Of a stretch of 64,000 nucleotides of DNA, positions 36,331 to 45,023 are shown one piece after another. Source of the DNA: an uncultured Caulobacterales bacterium (GTDB taxonomy: Bacteria; Pseudomonadota; Alphaproteobacteria; Caulobacterales; Caulobacteraceae); contig CAIOYC010000031.1 in the NCBI GenBank assembly GCA_903862425.1, positions 38,098-102,097 of the forward strand, in the 5' to 3' direction. A program made the position numbers and the translations under genes. The notes beneath the pieces were generated by a model. The model had not been told where the DNA came from and made no database searches. It saw nothing but the letters and a program-made list of their open reading frames with translations. How positions within the stretch are numbered: position 1 is the stretch's first letter; each line of letters opens with the position of its first letter.

Positions 36331-38849
36331 ATTTGAGCCGGTTGAGGGTCATACTTTCATTCGTCCGCCGGGAACTACGGTCCGGGGTCCGAGGCTTTCG
36401 GATCTTTCTGGCTTGCTTGGCGCTCGGCGTCGCAGCGCTGGCGGCGGCGGGCTCCACGGCGGAAGCCTTCAGGCAGGGCCTGGCGAGCCAGGCCCGGTCG
36501 ATTCTCGGCGGAGATGTCGCTGCCACTGTGGAAGGTCGCCGGTTCAGCGCGCAGGAGCGTTCGGCATTCTCGGCGGCCGGGGCGACGACTGATACGCTAC
36601 TCGTGAGGGCGATGGCGGAGGGACCAAGCGGCAGGCGGCTGGCTGAGGTGCGCGGTGTCGATCCTAACTACCCGCTATCAGGCCATGTGGAATTGGCCGA
36701 TGGAGCCGCTTTGTCTGACGCTCTGCGGTCAATGGATGGGCGCCTGGGCGCCGCGGTTGAACCTGAACTTTTGGAACGCCTGGGCTTGCGGGTAGGGGAC
36801 ACGTTCCTCGTCGGCGATCTCAGGCTAGCGGTGCGCGGCGTTCTGAAGTCGGAGCCCGATAAGCTGGGCCGAGGCTTCTCGCTCGGACCCGGCGTTCTGA
36901 TCGCTCGCACAGCGCTGGAGCGTTCCGGTCTCGTCGAAGCCGACTCGCTGTTCGGAGAAACCGTAAGAATCGCCGTGCCGTTTGGTGTCCGTCCCGAGGC
37001 CGTTATCTCCAACCTGCAACGCCGGTTTCCTGAAAGTGGCTTTCGCCTGCGAGGGCGCAAGGACGCAGCGGCGGGTCTGGGACGGCTGATCGACCAGTTG
37101 GAGTTCTTTCTGAGCTTGATCGGACTGGCTTCCCTTCTCGCTGGCGGGCTCGGCGTCTCCAGTGCGGTCTCGACCTATCTCGACGTTCGCAAACCCTCGA
37201 TCGCTGTTCTCAAGGCCCTCGGCGCCGACGGCGCTCTGATCCGCGATATTTACTTGATCCAGATAGCCATCCTGGCGGCCATAGGCATCGGTATCGGATT
37301 GGCGATTGGTGCAACTTCGCCATTCATTCTGGGCTGGATCGCCAAAAATCGCCTCCCAGTACCAGTCTTGTTCGCGCTTTATCCAGGTCCGCTCATCCGC
37401 GCCGGATTATTCGGCATGCTGGCCGCCGCGGCCTTCAGTCTCTTGCCCCTTGCGCGCGCAAGGGCGACGCCGCCAGCAGCGCTATTTCGCGACGACCTAG
37501 CGGGCCGGGCTGGCTTTGGACCAGAGGTCGTGGGCCTCGCGGTCGCTGCCATCGGCCTGGTAGTGTTGACCATTCTTTCCGCGCCAAGCGCTATGGTCGC
37601 GGCCATGATGATCGGCGGAGTCATAGTCGCCTTTGCCAGTCTTTGGCTGATCGGGCTTGCGGCGACGATGATCGCTGGCCGTCTGCGAGGCCTCACGCGC
37701 GGCCCTGCGCGCATTGGCCTTGCCAATCTGTCAGGTCCCCATTCCGCCGCGAGAACGGCGACGCCGTCCATCGGGCTTGGCGTCGCCCTTCTGAGCGCCG
37801 TCGTTCTCATCCAGTCGAGCCTCCTCGCGGAAGTTCGGGACGTTGCTCCCAACGCCGCGCCTTCGCTCGTGATGACCCAGATCCCCGCAGATCGCGGGGC
37901 GGCTCTCGATGCCGCTTTGCAAGGGATAATGGGACCACTGACACCTGACAGGTATCGCCGTTCACCCTTTGCGACTGGACGGATCACGGGATTGAGGGGA
38001 CGGCCGGTCGATCCCAAAGAGATCGATCCGATGGGGCGCTGGGCCTTCGATCGTGACATAACTCTTTCTACCCTCGCAGGTGCTCCGCCCGACGCCAACC
38101 TCGTGATGGGAAGCTGGTGGCCGGCGAGCTACGACGGCACCCCGCTGGTCCTCATCGACCGCGATATCGCGGATGCGGCGCGTCTTAAGGTGGGTGACGG
38201 CCTCACCTTGTCTATCCTGGGGCGAACCCTCGAGGCGCGACTTGCAGGGACGCGCAAGCTCGACTGGGGTCAGTTTGGCGCAAGCTTCCCGCTCATTATA
38301 AACCCGTCTGCACTGGCCGGCGCCAACTTGCGAGACATCGCCATCGCCAAGACAAGGGCGGGACAGGATGACGGGATCATGGCCATGCTCGGGCGCGATT
38401 TTCCCGGCGTCAACATTATCAACGTTCGGGAGCAGTTGAACGCCGCCCTTAAGTTATTTGATCAACTGGCATGGGCGGTGCGTGGCGCTTCGGCTGTCGC
38501 CGCCTTGTCCGGCCTCCTTGTGCTCGTCGGCGCCATTACAGCCAGTAGCCAGGCAAGGTCGAAGGAATCTGCCATTTTGAAAGTGCTTGGCGCAGACGCA
38601 GGACAGGTTCTGTGGGCATTCGTCATTGAGTACGGCGCGGTTGGATTGATCGCAGGCGTCGCTGGCGTTCTGCTCGGCTCTATAGCCGCCTACCCTGTCA
38701 CGAGGTTCGTCTTTCAGGCGCCCTGGAGCATGGATTGGGGCGGCGTGGCGGCCATCGTGCTGGCTGCCGCCTTGATCGCCGCGCTGGGAGGCCTAGTGAG
38801 TGCGGCCGCCGCCCTGGCGAAACGTCCCGCGCCGATCTTGAGGACGTGA
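36327..38849 (+). CDS. ybbP: FtsX-family ABC permease, YbbP-like
   Basis: An 840-residue membrane protein with the large MacB/FtsX layout: transmembrane helix at about residues 20-45, a periplasmic domain of about 200 residues, a block of helices (about 255-450), a second periplasmic domain, and three C-terminal helices from about 710. The conserved coupling segment STYLDVRKPSIAVLKALGADG and the C-terminal repeat ARSKESAILKVLGADAG mark the two FtsX domains. Length agrees with E. coli YbbP (about 800 aa). Its specific cargo is unknown. Confidence 0.9.
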   Translation: MNLSRLRVILSFVRRELRSGVRGFRIFLACLALGVAALAAAGSTAEAFRQGLASQARSILGGDVAATVEGRRFSAQERSAFSAAGATTDTLLVRAMAEGPSGRRLAEVRGVDPNYPLSGHVELADGAALSDALRSMDGRLGAAVEPELLERLGLRVGDTFLVGDLRLAVRGVLKSEPDKLGRGFSLGPGVLIARTALERSGLVEADSLFGETVRIAVPFGVRPEAVISNLQRRFPESGFRLRGRKDAAAGLGRLIDQLEFFLSLIGLASLLAGGLGVSSAVSTYLDVRKPSIAVLKALGADGALIRDIYLIQIAILAAIGIGIGLAIGATSPFILGWIAKNRLPVPVLFALYPGPLIRAGLFGMLAAAAFSLLPLARARATPPAALFRDDLAGRAGFGPEVVGLAVAAIGLVVLTILSAPSAMVAAMMIGGVIVAFASLWLIGLAATMIAGRLRGLTRGPARIGLANLSGPHSAARTATPSIGLGVALLSAVVLIQSSLLAEVRDVAPNAAPSLVMTQIPADRGAALDAALQGIMGPLTPDRYRRSPFATGRITGLRGRPVDPKEIDPMGRWAFDRDITLSTLAGAPPDANLVMGSWWPASYDGTPLVLIDRDIADAARLKVGDGLTLSILGRTLEARLAGTRKLDWGQFGASFPLIINPSALAGANLRDIAIAKTRAGQDDGIMAMLGRDFPGVNIINVREQLNAALKLFDQLAWAVRGASAVAALSGLLVLVGAITASSQARSKESAILKVLGADAGQVLWAFVIEYGAVGLIAGVAGVLLGSIAAYPVTRFVFQAPWSMDWGGVAAIVLAAALIAALGGLVSAAAALAKRPAPILRT

Positions 38850-39114
38850 CAGACGCTTCTTCGTGACGACTCGAACCGGATAGGGGAGGAGGCTTTCGCT
38901 GCGTCCCGTCGTGCGATTGCGCCATTGTGACCGTTCCAGCCCAGCTGCTGGTCTACTTGATGTACCAAACGGATTGCGATCCGCTTGATGCGCCTTCCGA
39001 TCCCTGAGGGCGTGCTGGATCCAGCCGATGCGGGATTTATTCGCCGGCCTTGACCAAGGCAGCCAACCTTCGTCTTTACGTATGTGGGGTCGTGGGGCCT
39101 CGTATTGGGCGCGC
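38850..39114. other. Intergenic region before the large peptidase gene
   Basis: 265 bases without convincing coding potential on either strand. A same-strand reading frame extends back to 39028 in front of the peptidase but has no signal peptide character, so I treat it as leader. No clear terminator for the ybb genes and no obvious promoter boxes were identified. Confidence 0.3.
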
Positions 39115-42100
39115 ATGCATACTTTAAGGATTACCGTTCTTGCGCTTGTCGCGCCATTCCTGGCGCTGTTGGCTGGAGGCGCAGCCTTGGCGCAAGCCAT
39201 GCCGTCAACGCCCAAGCCGGTCTATTCCCACACGCCTTCGATCGATGACACTTTTGGCCGGGACCCCGCCCAGCCGGTGGACGAGGCTTATGGCCGGCTG
39301 ATCCGGCAATACACCACCGATCCGCAGTTCAGCTCGCCGCTGGTCGATTATCTGCCGGCTTCGAGCACCGTGCCGACGCCCCTGAAGGCCCTCGGCGTCA
39401 TCGCCGGCGCGCCGGACGTCCTGCCTTATGCCGAGGACGTGTACCGCTACTTCCGTATGTTGGCCGCCGCCTCGCCGCGCGTGAGGGTGGTGAGCATCGG
39501 CAGGTCCGAGGAGGGTCGCGAGATGATCGCGGTGGCCATCGCCGACGAGAGCCTGTTGGCCGATCAGAAGGTCAACGACGCGCGTCTGGCCCAGCTATCC
39601 GATCCGCGGACCATCGGCCTGGACGACGCCAAGGCCAAGGCGCTGATCCAGAAATCCGTGCCAGTCTATTATATCACCGGCACCATCCATTCCCCCGAGA
39701 CTGGCGCGCCGACCGCCCTGATGGAGCTGGCCTACCGGCTGGCCGTGGACGATGCGCCCTATATCAAGGCCATCCGCTCGAAGATGATCACCCTGATCAC
39801 GCCGGTGGTGGAGGTCGATGGCCGCGACCGCATGGTCGATCTCTACAAGTGGCACAAGGCGCACCCGGGCGAGCAGTATCCGCGGCTGATGTACTGGGGC
39901 CATTATGTCGCCCACGACAATAACCGCGACGCCATGGGTATGACCCTGGCGCTCACCCGCAACGTCCTCGACACCTATCTGGGTTGGCACGCCGAGGTGC
40001 TGCACGATCTGCATGAGTCCGTGCCGTTCCTCTACGACAATACGGTGGGCGACGGGCCTTACAATGCCTGGATCGACCCCATCCTGTCGGACGAGTGGGC
40101 CGAGCTCGGCTGGAACAATGTCGGCCAGATGCAGGGGCTCGGCATGCCCGGCGTCTTCACCCATGGCGACTTCGATACTTGGTCGCCTGGCTATCTGATG
40201 TTCCTGGCCGCCATGCATAATGGGGTCAGCCGGCTCTACGAGACCTTCGGCAACGGCGGGGCGGATACCGTCAAGCGAATCCTGGATCCCGAAGACTACA
40301 GCCGCACCTGGTATCGGCAAAATCCGCCTCTGCCCGTAGTCACCTGGTCCCAGCGCGACAACAACAATTACGAGCAGACAGCTCTCCTATCGACCCTGTC
40401 CTACTATGCGAGCCACACGCAGCACTTCCTCGAAAACTACTACTTAAAGGCCAAGCGCTCGATCCAGAAGCCGACGCTCGGCGGGCCAGCCGCCTATGTG
40501 CTGCCCGCCAATCCCGACGAGGCGAACCGCCAGCTGCAACTGCTAGAGGTCATGCAGCGCCAACATGTTGAGATCAGCCGGCTGACCGAAGCGCGCGTCC
40601 AGTCCGTGCCGGCGCCGAAGCGCGGCGACCCACCGGTGAGCGTGACCTTACCTGCGGGCAGCTATGTTGTGCGGATGGATCAGCCCTATTCGCGCGTGGC
40701 CGATGCGCTGCTGGATCGCCAGTACTGGGCGCCGGACGACCCACAGAAGCACCCCTATGACGACACGGGATGGTCCTTCCCGCTGCTGTTCAATGTCAAG
40801 GCCGTGCGCGTCACCGATCCGGCCATCCTCGGCGCGCCGATGAGTCCGGTGACGGATCTCGCAAGCGCATCGGGCCTGATCGGCGGGGCCGGACAGGTCG
40901 CGGTGATCAACAACAGTGGCCAGACTTCGCTCCTGCCGCTCGTATACGCCCTGAAATCGGCCAAGGTCAGTGTAGCCGAGACAGCTTTCGACGCCGGGAA
41001 CAAGCATTTCGCCGCCGGCTCGCTGCTGATTACAGGCGTGGCCGAAGGCGCCCTTAGCGATGCGCTGAAGACCTTCGCCCTGAACGCCGAGCGGCTTTCG
41101 GCCATGCCTCAGGTTAAGACCCACGCGGCCGCCGCGCCCCGTATCGCCATGATGCACACCTGGCTTTCGACCCAGAGCGAGGGCTGGTGGCGCTATGCCT
41201 TCGACAAAGCCCGGATACCCTACACCTATATCAGCACGCAGACGGCGGCGTCGGAGGCGGACCTTCGCGCCAAGTATGACGTGATCATCTTCGCACCGGT
41301 CGGCGGGGTCAGCCCGCAGGACATCATCGACGGCATCCCGCGTTATGGGAACGCCTTGCCCTGGCAAAAGACCGCCCTGACGCCCAACCTCGGGGGAATC
41401 GACACCACGGCCGATATGCGCCCCGGCCTCGGCCGCGAGGGGCTGGCGCATCTGCGCCGGTTCGTCGAACAGGGCGGCCTTCTGGTCACCTGCGAGGACA
41501 CTGCTCAGTTCGCCATCGACAGTGGTCTGGCCCCGGGTGTGACGATCGCATCGACGAGCGGAACGCGTATCGTGGGGTCTGTGCTGAACGCCGTCTTCGT
41601 CACCCCGCAAAGCCCGATCGCCTATGGCTTCGACAAAGCCGTCCCGGTTATGAGTTCCGAGGGCATGGCCTTCAACGTCAGCAACACGGTGGGCCACCGC
41701 AGCCGCCGCGCCTTGACCGATCCTTACGCCGAACGACCGACCGGTCGCGGTTCGGTCGAGGACAGCGATGTGGTGCAGGGTCGCGAACCGGTCGAACCCG
41801 AGCCGCTTCCCGAACCCAAGGCTTGGGAAGCCAGACCACTCAACGAGGAGCAGGTCCGTAACAACCCGTCCGTCATTCCCGAAGCCCAGCGCCCCGAGGT
41901 CGTCCTGCGTTTCTCCGACGGGAAGGGGCTGCTGCTCTCGGGCCTGCTCGACAAGGCCGGGCCGGTGGCCGAGCACGCCATCGTCGTCAATGCGCACCTC
42001 GGTCGCGGAAACGTTTTGCTGTTCGCCAACCTGCCGATCTATCGGGGTGAGACGGTGGGCGCCTATCCCCTCGTGTTCAACGCCATCATGAACTTCGACC

Positions 42101-42171
42101 ACCTGGAAAATGCACCAAGGCAGCCGGGGACATCGCCGAGCGCTGAAGCCCCCAAATCGACAAGCCCATGA
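39115..42171 (+). CDS. Large secreted M14-type zinc carboxypeptidase family protein
   Basis: A 1018-residue protein with signal peptide (residues 1-25, cleavage after ALA). The M14-like catalytic domain lies at about residues 85-360: SIGRSEEGREMIAVAI, then GTIHSPETG (where HxxE ligands occur; canonical enzymes have HGxE-type motifs), VVEVDGRDRMV, and AHDNNRDAMG. The C-terminal third (about 670-790 and 900-1000) resembles a DJ-1/GATase-like fold (RIAMMHTWLSTQSEGWWRYA) often fused to this group. ATG 39115 is chosen because it starts the signal peptide; ribosome site is weak. It is probably periplasmic or secreted, cleaving peptides or crosslinked substrates. Confidence 0.8.
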   Translation: MHTLRITVLALVAPFLALLAGGAALAQAMPSTPKPVYSHTPSIDDTFGRDPAQPVDEAYGRLIRQYTTDPQFSSPLVDYLPASSTVPTPLKALGVIAGAPDVLPYAEDVYRYFRMLAAASPRVRVVSIGRSEEGREMIAVAIADESLLADQKVNDARLAQLSDPRTIGLDDAKAKALIQKSVPVYYITGTIHSPETGAPTALMELAYRLAVDDAPYIKAIRSKMITLITPVVEVDGRDRMVDLYKWHKAHPGEQYPRLMYWGHYVAHDNNRDAMGMTLALTRNVLDTYLGWHAEVLHDLHESVPFLYDNTVGDGPYNAWIDPILSDEWAELGWNNVGQMQGLGMPGVFTHGDFDTWSPGYLMFLAAMHNGVSRLYETFGNGGADTVKRILDPEDYSRTWYRQNPPLPVVTWSQRDNNNYEQTALLSTLSYYASHTQHFLENYYLKAKRSIQKPTLGGPAAYVLPANPDEANRQLQLLEVMQRQHVEISRLTEARVQSVPAPKRGDPPVSVTLPAGSYVVRMDQPYSRVADALLDRQYWAPDDPQKHPYDDTGWSFPLLFNVKAVRVTDPAILGAPMSPVTDLASASGLIGGAGQVAVINNSGQTSLLPLVYALKSAKVSVAETAFDAGNKHFAAGSLLITGVAEGALSDALKTFALNAERLSAMPQVKTHAAAAPRIAMMHTWLSTQSEGWWRYAFDKARIPYTYISTQTAASEADLRAKYDVIIFAPVGGVSPQDIIDGIPRYGNALPWQKTALTPNLGGIDTTADMRPGLGREGLAHLRRFVEQGGLLVTCEDTAQFAIDSGLAPGVTIASTSGTRIVGSVLNAVFVTPQSPIAYGFDKAVPVMSSEGMAFNVSNTVGHRSRRALTDPYAERPTGRGSVEDSDVVQGREPVEPEPLPEPKAWEARPLNEEQVRNNPSVIPEAQRPEVVLRFSDGKGLLLSGLLDKAGPVAEHAIVVNAHLGRGNVLLFANLPIYRGETVGAYPLVFNAIMNFDHLENAPRQPGTSPSAEAPKSTSP

Positions 42172-42213
42172 CTGACACGGGCGCCTAAAATGAAGTCGGA
42201 AGCCTAATTGGCG

Positions 42214-43593
42214 TCACGCTAAGACTTCGAAGTGAATCTCGGCGCTCAGGCCTCCACCGTCGCGATTGCGGACACACAGTTCTGCGTTTGACCTCTCGGC
42301 CATCGTTTTGGCGATCGTCAGTCCTAGTCCGGTGCCTCCGGTTTTTCGCGAACGTGACCGTTCGAGACGATAGAATGGCTCCAGAACTGCCTTGAGTTCA
42401 TTTTCGGGAATGCCCGGTCCGCGATCAAGCACCTTAATCACGACGTTATCCGTCGCAATCGCACACACCTCCGCCCTCTCCCCGTATTTCATAGCGTTGT
42501 CGAGAAGGTTGGCTAGGCATCGCTTGAGGGCGTGCGGACGGGTCTTCACGACCAAGCCGCTCTGTCCAGAGATCGCCACTTCGCCGCCTGCGCTCACCGC
42601 GTCATCCGCCAGCGTTTGCAGCAGCGAGTCGATGTCCAACTCAACTACGGGCTCGTTGTCGCCGGAGAGGCGCGCAAGTTCAAGTCCATCGCGAATCAAG
42701 TCCTGCATGTCGGCATGGTCGGCCAGGAGTTGATTCCGCAATGCCTCGTCACGAATCTGCTCAAGGCGGAGGCGTTGGCGTGTCATGGGCGTCTGCAGGT
42801 CGTGCGTGATCGCGGCCAGCATATAGGTCCGCTCTTCAAGATGTATCCGCAGCCGCGTCTGCATCGCATTGAAGGCGCTCGCGGCCTGACGAACCTCTGT
42901 TGGACCTTCAACAACCAGTGGCGCGCGGCCCAAGTCGCGCCCCAGGGCAGTCGCCGCAAAAGCAAGCCGCCGCAACGGCGCGGTCGATAGCCGTCCAACC
43001 ATATAGGCCAGGGTAGCCGCGGCGAGAGACAGGACCGCCATGTAAAGCGGCGTGAGCGGCCGGTAGTCGATAAAGGGTGCTCGCGGTCCCATCGGAAAAA
43101 GCAACGTCAGTCGCTCACCGTCGTTGAGCACGATCTGCACCAGCCTGCAGTCAGGTGCAGGCGGCGCAGGTCCACCTGCATCGGGTGATGCGGGCGGCGC
43201 GGGGGGGCGAGGTCCACCCTGCGGTCGAGGCGGGGGTTTACAGTCGTCATCAGGTGGACCGAAAGCGGTTGCTCGGTCGAGGCCCGACCTTCGTTGCAGG
43301 TGTTGAGTCAACGCGCTGTCGGGTTGGCCCAGTGGATCGCCAGGAGCGACAAGCCTCGGCGCCTCCGGTCCAGGCCCTAACAGGGCGGCACGTAATCCAG
43401 GCGGCGCCGCGTCAAACGCTGCCTTCAGGTCGGCCACACGGTCGGTCAGGCGCAGCTCACGAACATGCACGGCCGCCTGGCTCCGCTCCAGATTTGCCGC
43501 CGCCCATGCAATCGCCGCCGACAAGGTGATGCCGAGAAACAAGATGAGAAACACTTGGCCCGCCATGGATCTTAGCCAAGGCGCGGGGTTCAC
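42214..43593 (-). CDS. Two-component sensor histidine kinase
   Basis: A 459-residue HK. Transmembrane helix 1 is at residues 12-33 and helix 2 at about 182-200, leaving a periplasmic domain of about 150 residues with an extraordinary Pro/Gly-rich loop (residues 117-149) bounded by Cys118 and Cys149. HAMP follows, then the H-box THDLQTP (His264), N-box NLLDNAMKYG, G1 DRGPGIP, F-box FYRLERSR and G2 TGLGLTIA. It phosphorylates the partner regulator, whose stop overlaps its start by 4 bp. The signal is unknown; EnvZ-like topology suggests an envelope signal. Confidence 0.9.
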   Translation of the reverse strand: MNPAPWLRSMAGQVFLILFLGITLSAAIAWAAANLERSQAAVHVRELRLTDRVADLKAAFDAAPPGLRAALLGPGPEAPRLVAPGDPLGQPDSALTQHLQRRSGLDRATAFGPPDDDCKPPPRPQGGPRPPAPPASPDAGGPAPPAPDCRLVQIVLNDGERLTLLFPMGPRAPFIDYRPLTPLYMAVLSLAAATLAYMVGRLSTAPLRRLAFAATALGRDLGRAPLVVEGPTEVRQAASAFNAMQTRLRIHLEERTYMLAAITHDLQTPMTRQRLRLEQIRDEALRNQLLADHADMQDLIRDGLELARLSGDNEPVVELDIDSLLQTLADDAVSAGGEVAISGQSGLVVKTRPHALKRCLANLLDNAMKYGERAEVCAIATDNVVIKVLDRGPGIPENELKAVLEPFYRLERSRSRKTGGTGLGLTIAKTMAERSNAELCVRNRDGGGLSAEIHFEVLA

Positions 43594-44315
43594 GAGCTAC
43601 GCTCCACCGGCACGGCCAGGACATAGCCTTCGCTGCGGACCGTCTTTATGATCTCCGGGGCGCGTGCGTCGTCACCCAGTTTGCTTCTGAGGCGGCTGAT
43701 CTGCAAATCCACGGCCCGGTCGATCGCTTGGATATCGCGCCCCGCGCCGATGCGTGCCAACTGCTCGCGCGAGAACACCCGCGACGGCTGCTCGGCAAAC
43801 GCCTTGAGCAAGCGAAACTCGGTGCCAGAGAGCATCACGACCTGGCCCTTGGTGTTGAGCAGATGGCGCCTCTGGAGATTCAGGGCGATGCCTGCAAAGC
43901 TCATCAGCGTCGGTGTGTCCGCGCTCGCAGAAAGGTCATGTCCCGGCCCCTGCCGCCTTAGAATATTGCGAATGCGAGCCACAAGTTCCCTAGGCTCAAA
44001 GGGCTTGGCCATATAGTCGTCCGCACCCATTTCAAGCCCCAGGATGCGGTCGATCGGGTCTCCTCGTGCTGTCAACATGATGATGGGGATGGACGAGGTT
44101 TTACGTAGGTCCCGGCATAGGGTGAGCCCATCCTCTTGAGGAAGGTTGAGATCGAGGACAATCAGATCGACGGACTCTCGATCAAGAACGCGGCGCATAG
44201 CCCGGCCGTCCTCGGCCGTGAAGGTCGCTAAATCGTAGGTGCTCAGCTGCTCGGCCAGTAACGAGCGAATATCGCGGTCGTCATCGACGATCAGTATGGT
44301 GGTCCGTAATTCCAT
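43590..44315 (-). CDS. OmpR-family response regulator
   Basis: A 241-residue regulator. The receiver domain has the acidic pocket DDD (residues 11-13), phospho-acceptor Asp55 in LIVLDLNLP, Thr in LTARG and Lys in AKPFEP. The C-terminal winged helix shows LSGTEFRLLKAF, RVFSREQL, and the recognition/wing part RAVDLQISRLRSKLGDD with VRSEGYVL. ATG 44313-44315 is chosen as the start that gives a standard receiver N-terminus. It is cotranscribed with the downstream kinase. An inverted repeat 53 bases upstream could be its operator. Confidence 0.93.
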   Translation of the reverse strand: MELRTTILIVDDDRDIRSLLAEQLSTYDLATFTAEDGRAMRRVLDRESVDLIVLDLNLPQEDGLTLCRDLRKTSSIPIIMLTARGDPIDRILGLEMGADDYMAKPFEPRELVARIRNILRRQGPGHDLSASADTPTLMSFAGIALNLQRRHLLNTKGQVVMLSGTEFRLLKAFAEQPSRVFSREQLARIGAGRDIQAIDRAVDLQISRLRSKLGDDARAPEIIKTVRSEGYVLAVPVERSS

Positions 44316-44367
44316 GGATTTTTTTTGTCTACAACGCCGAACCTTTCCATGGTCGAGATGTGTCCAA

Positions 44368-44424
44368 TTGTATCGTCCATGGGTGTTGTGTTGCCTTCGA
44401 TACAAATCTCCGGCGCTTGATACA
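44368..44424. promoter_or_regulatory. Inverted/direct GATACA repeats upstream of the response regulator
   Basis: TTGTATCG (44368-44375) and its exact complement CGATACAA (44398-44405) form an inverted repeat with 22 bases between, and a third related copy, TTGATACA, lies at 44417-44424. The three copies sit between the divergent response-regulator gene and a small secreted-protein gene. OmpR-type regulators bind repeated half-sites, so autoregulation is a reasonable guess, not proven. Confidence 0.45.
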
Positions 44425-44512
44425 CTGGCTTACCAAATCGCCCCACCCTCACCACTGAGAACTCCGACGGTTGACTGGCGCCACCTCGGCGCCGACTAAT
44501 AAGGAAGTTCTC

Positions 44513-44863
44513 ATGCCGACAATGGATGCATTTTTGAAAACAGCAATGGCGGGGGTGGCGCTGATCGCGCTCACCGCCGCCGCGGCGCCCGCTTCGGCGC
44601 AGATCGCGCCGCCCCCGCCCCCTCCAGGGCAGGCTGCCGCTCCGCCGCCCTCGCCGCCTGGTGAGCGCGCCGGGGTTCCGAGAACCGGCCCTCGTCGGGG
44701 GCCGACGTCTCGTGGAGATGCGCCGCCGCCGCTCGGTGCGCTGGCATGCGCCTGCCCTGCAGGACCTCAAGGCGGTGCAGCCCTGCGAGACGGTCCTCCT
44801 CCTCCGCCGCCGCCGCCTCCTCCTGGTGGACCCGGCGCACCGCCGCCACCGCCGGGCAACTAG
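44513..44863 (+). CDS. Small secreted proline-rich protein
   Basis: A 116-residue protein with a convincing signal peptide (hydrophobic MAGVALIALTAAAAPASAQ, cleavage around residue 30). The mature part is mostly poly-Pro (runs of 6 and 10 Pro) with two Cys in ACACPAG. AAGGAAG at good spacing supports ATG 44513. It is divergent from the response regulator and shares the upstream repeat region, so it may be a target of that system; its kinase also has a Pro-rich periplasmic loop. High GC and low complexity mean that other frames are open too, so the reading of the middle part is less certain. Confidence 0.55.
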   Translation: MPTMDAFLKTAMAGVALIALTAAAAPASAQIAPPPPPPGQAAAPPPSPPGERAGVPRTGPRRGPTSRGDAPPPLGALACACPAGPQGGAALRDGPPPPPPPPPPGGPGAPPPPPGN

Positions 44864-44869
44864 GCTTTC

Positions 44870-44916
44870 GTCGGCAGATCTTCGCTTCGCTCTGCGGGGC
44901 GAAGATTACCGCCGAC
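44870..44916. other. Long imperfect inverted repeat after the Pro-rich gene
   Basis: GTCGGC and AGATCTTCGC on the left pair with GCGAAGAT and GCCGAC on the right, forming a two-part stem around a loop of about 13 bases. It begins 7 bases after the preceding stop codon. There is no long T-run, so it could be a weak terminator or an mRNA-stabilising hairpin. Confidence 0.5.
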
Positions 44917-45023
44917 CCAGCTCCGAACGAGCCGCGATACAATTTGACATAATCGGCAGGGAACACAGGTGCACTCCAGGCAATTAGCGACCGGACCTGC
45001 ATTATCATTCGGATCAGCAGACC

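Noticed and set aside
43117..43250. Repeat or low-complexity insertion in the histidine kinase
   Set aside because: The Pro/Gly-rich loop is in frame, flanked by Cys and by normal kinase sequence, so I treat it as part of the protein and not as an insertion.
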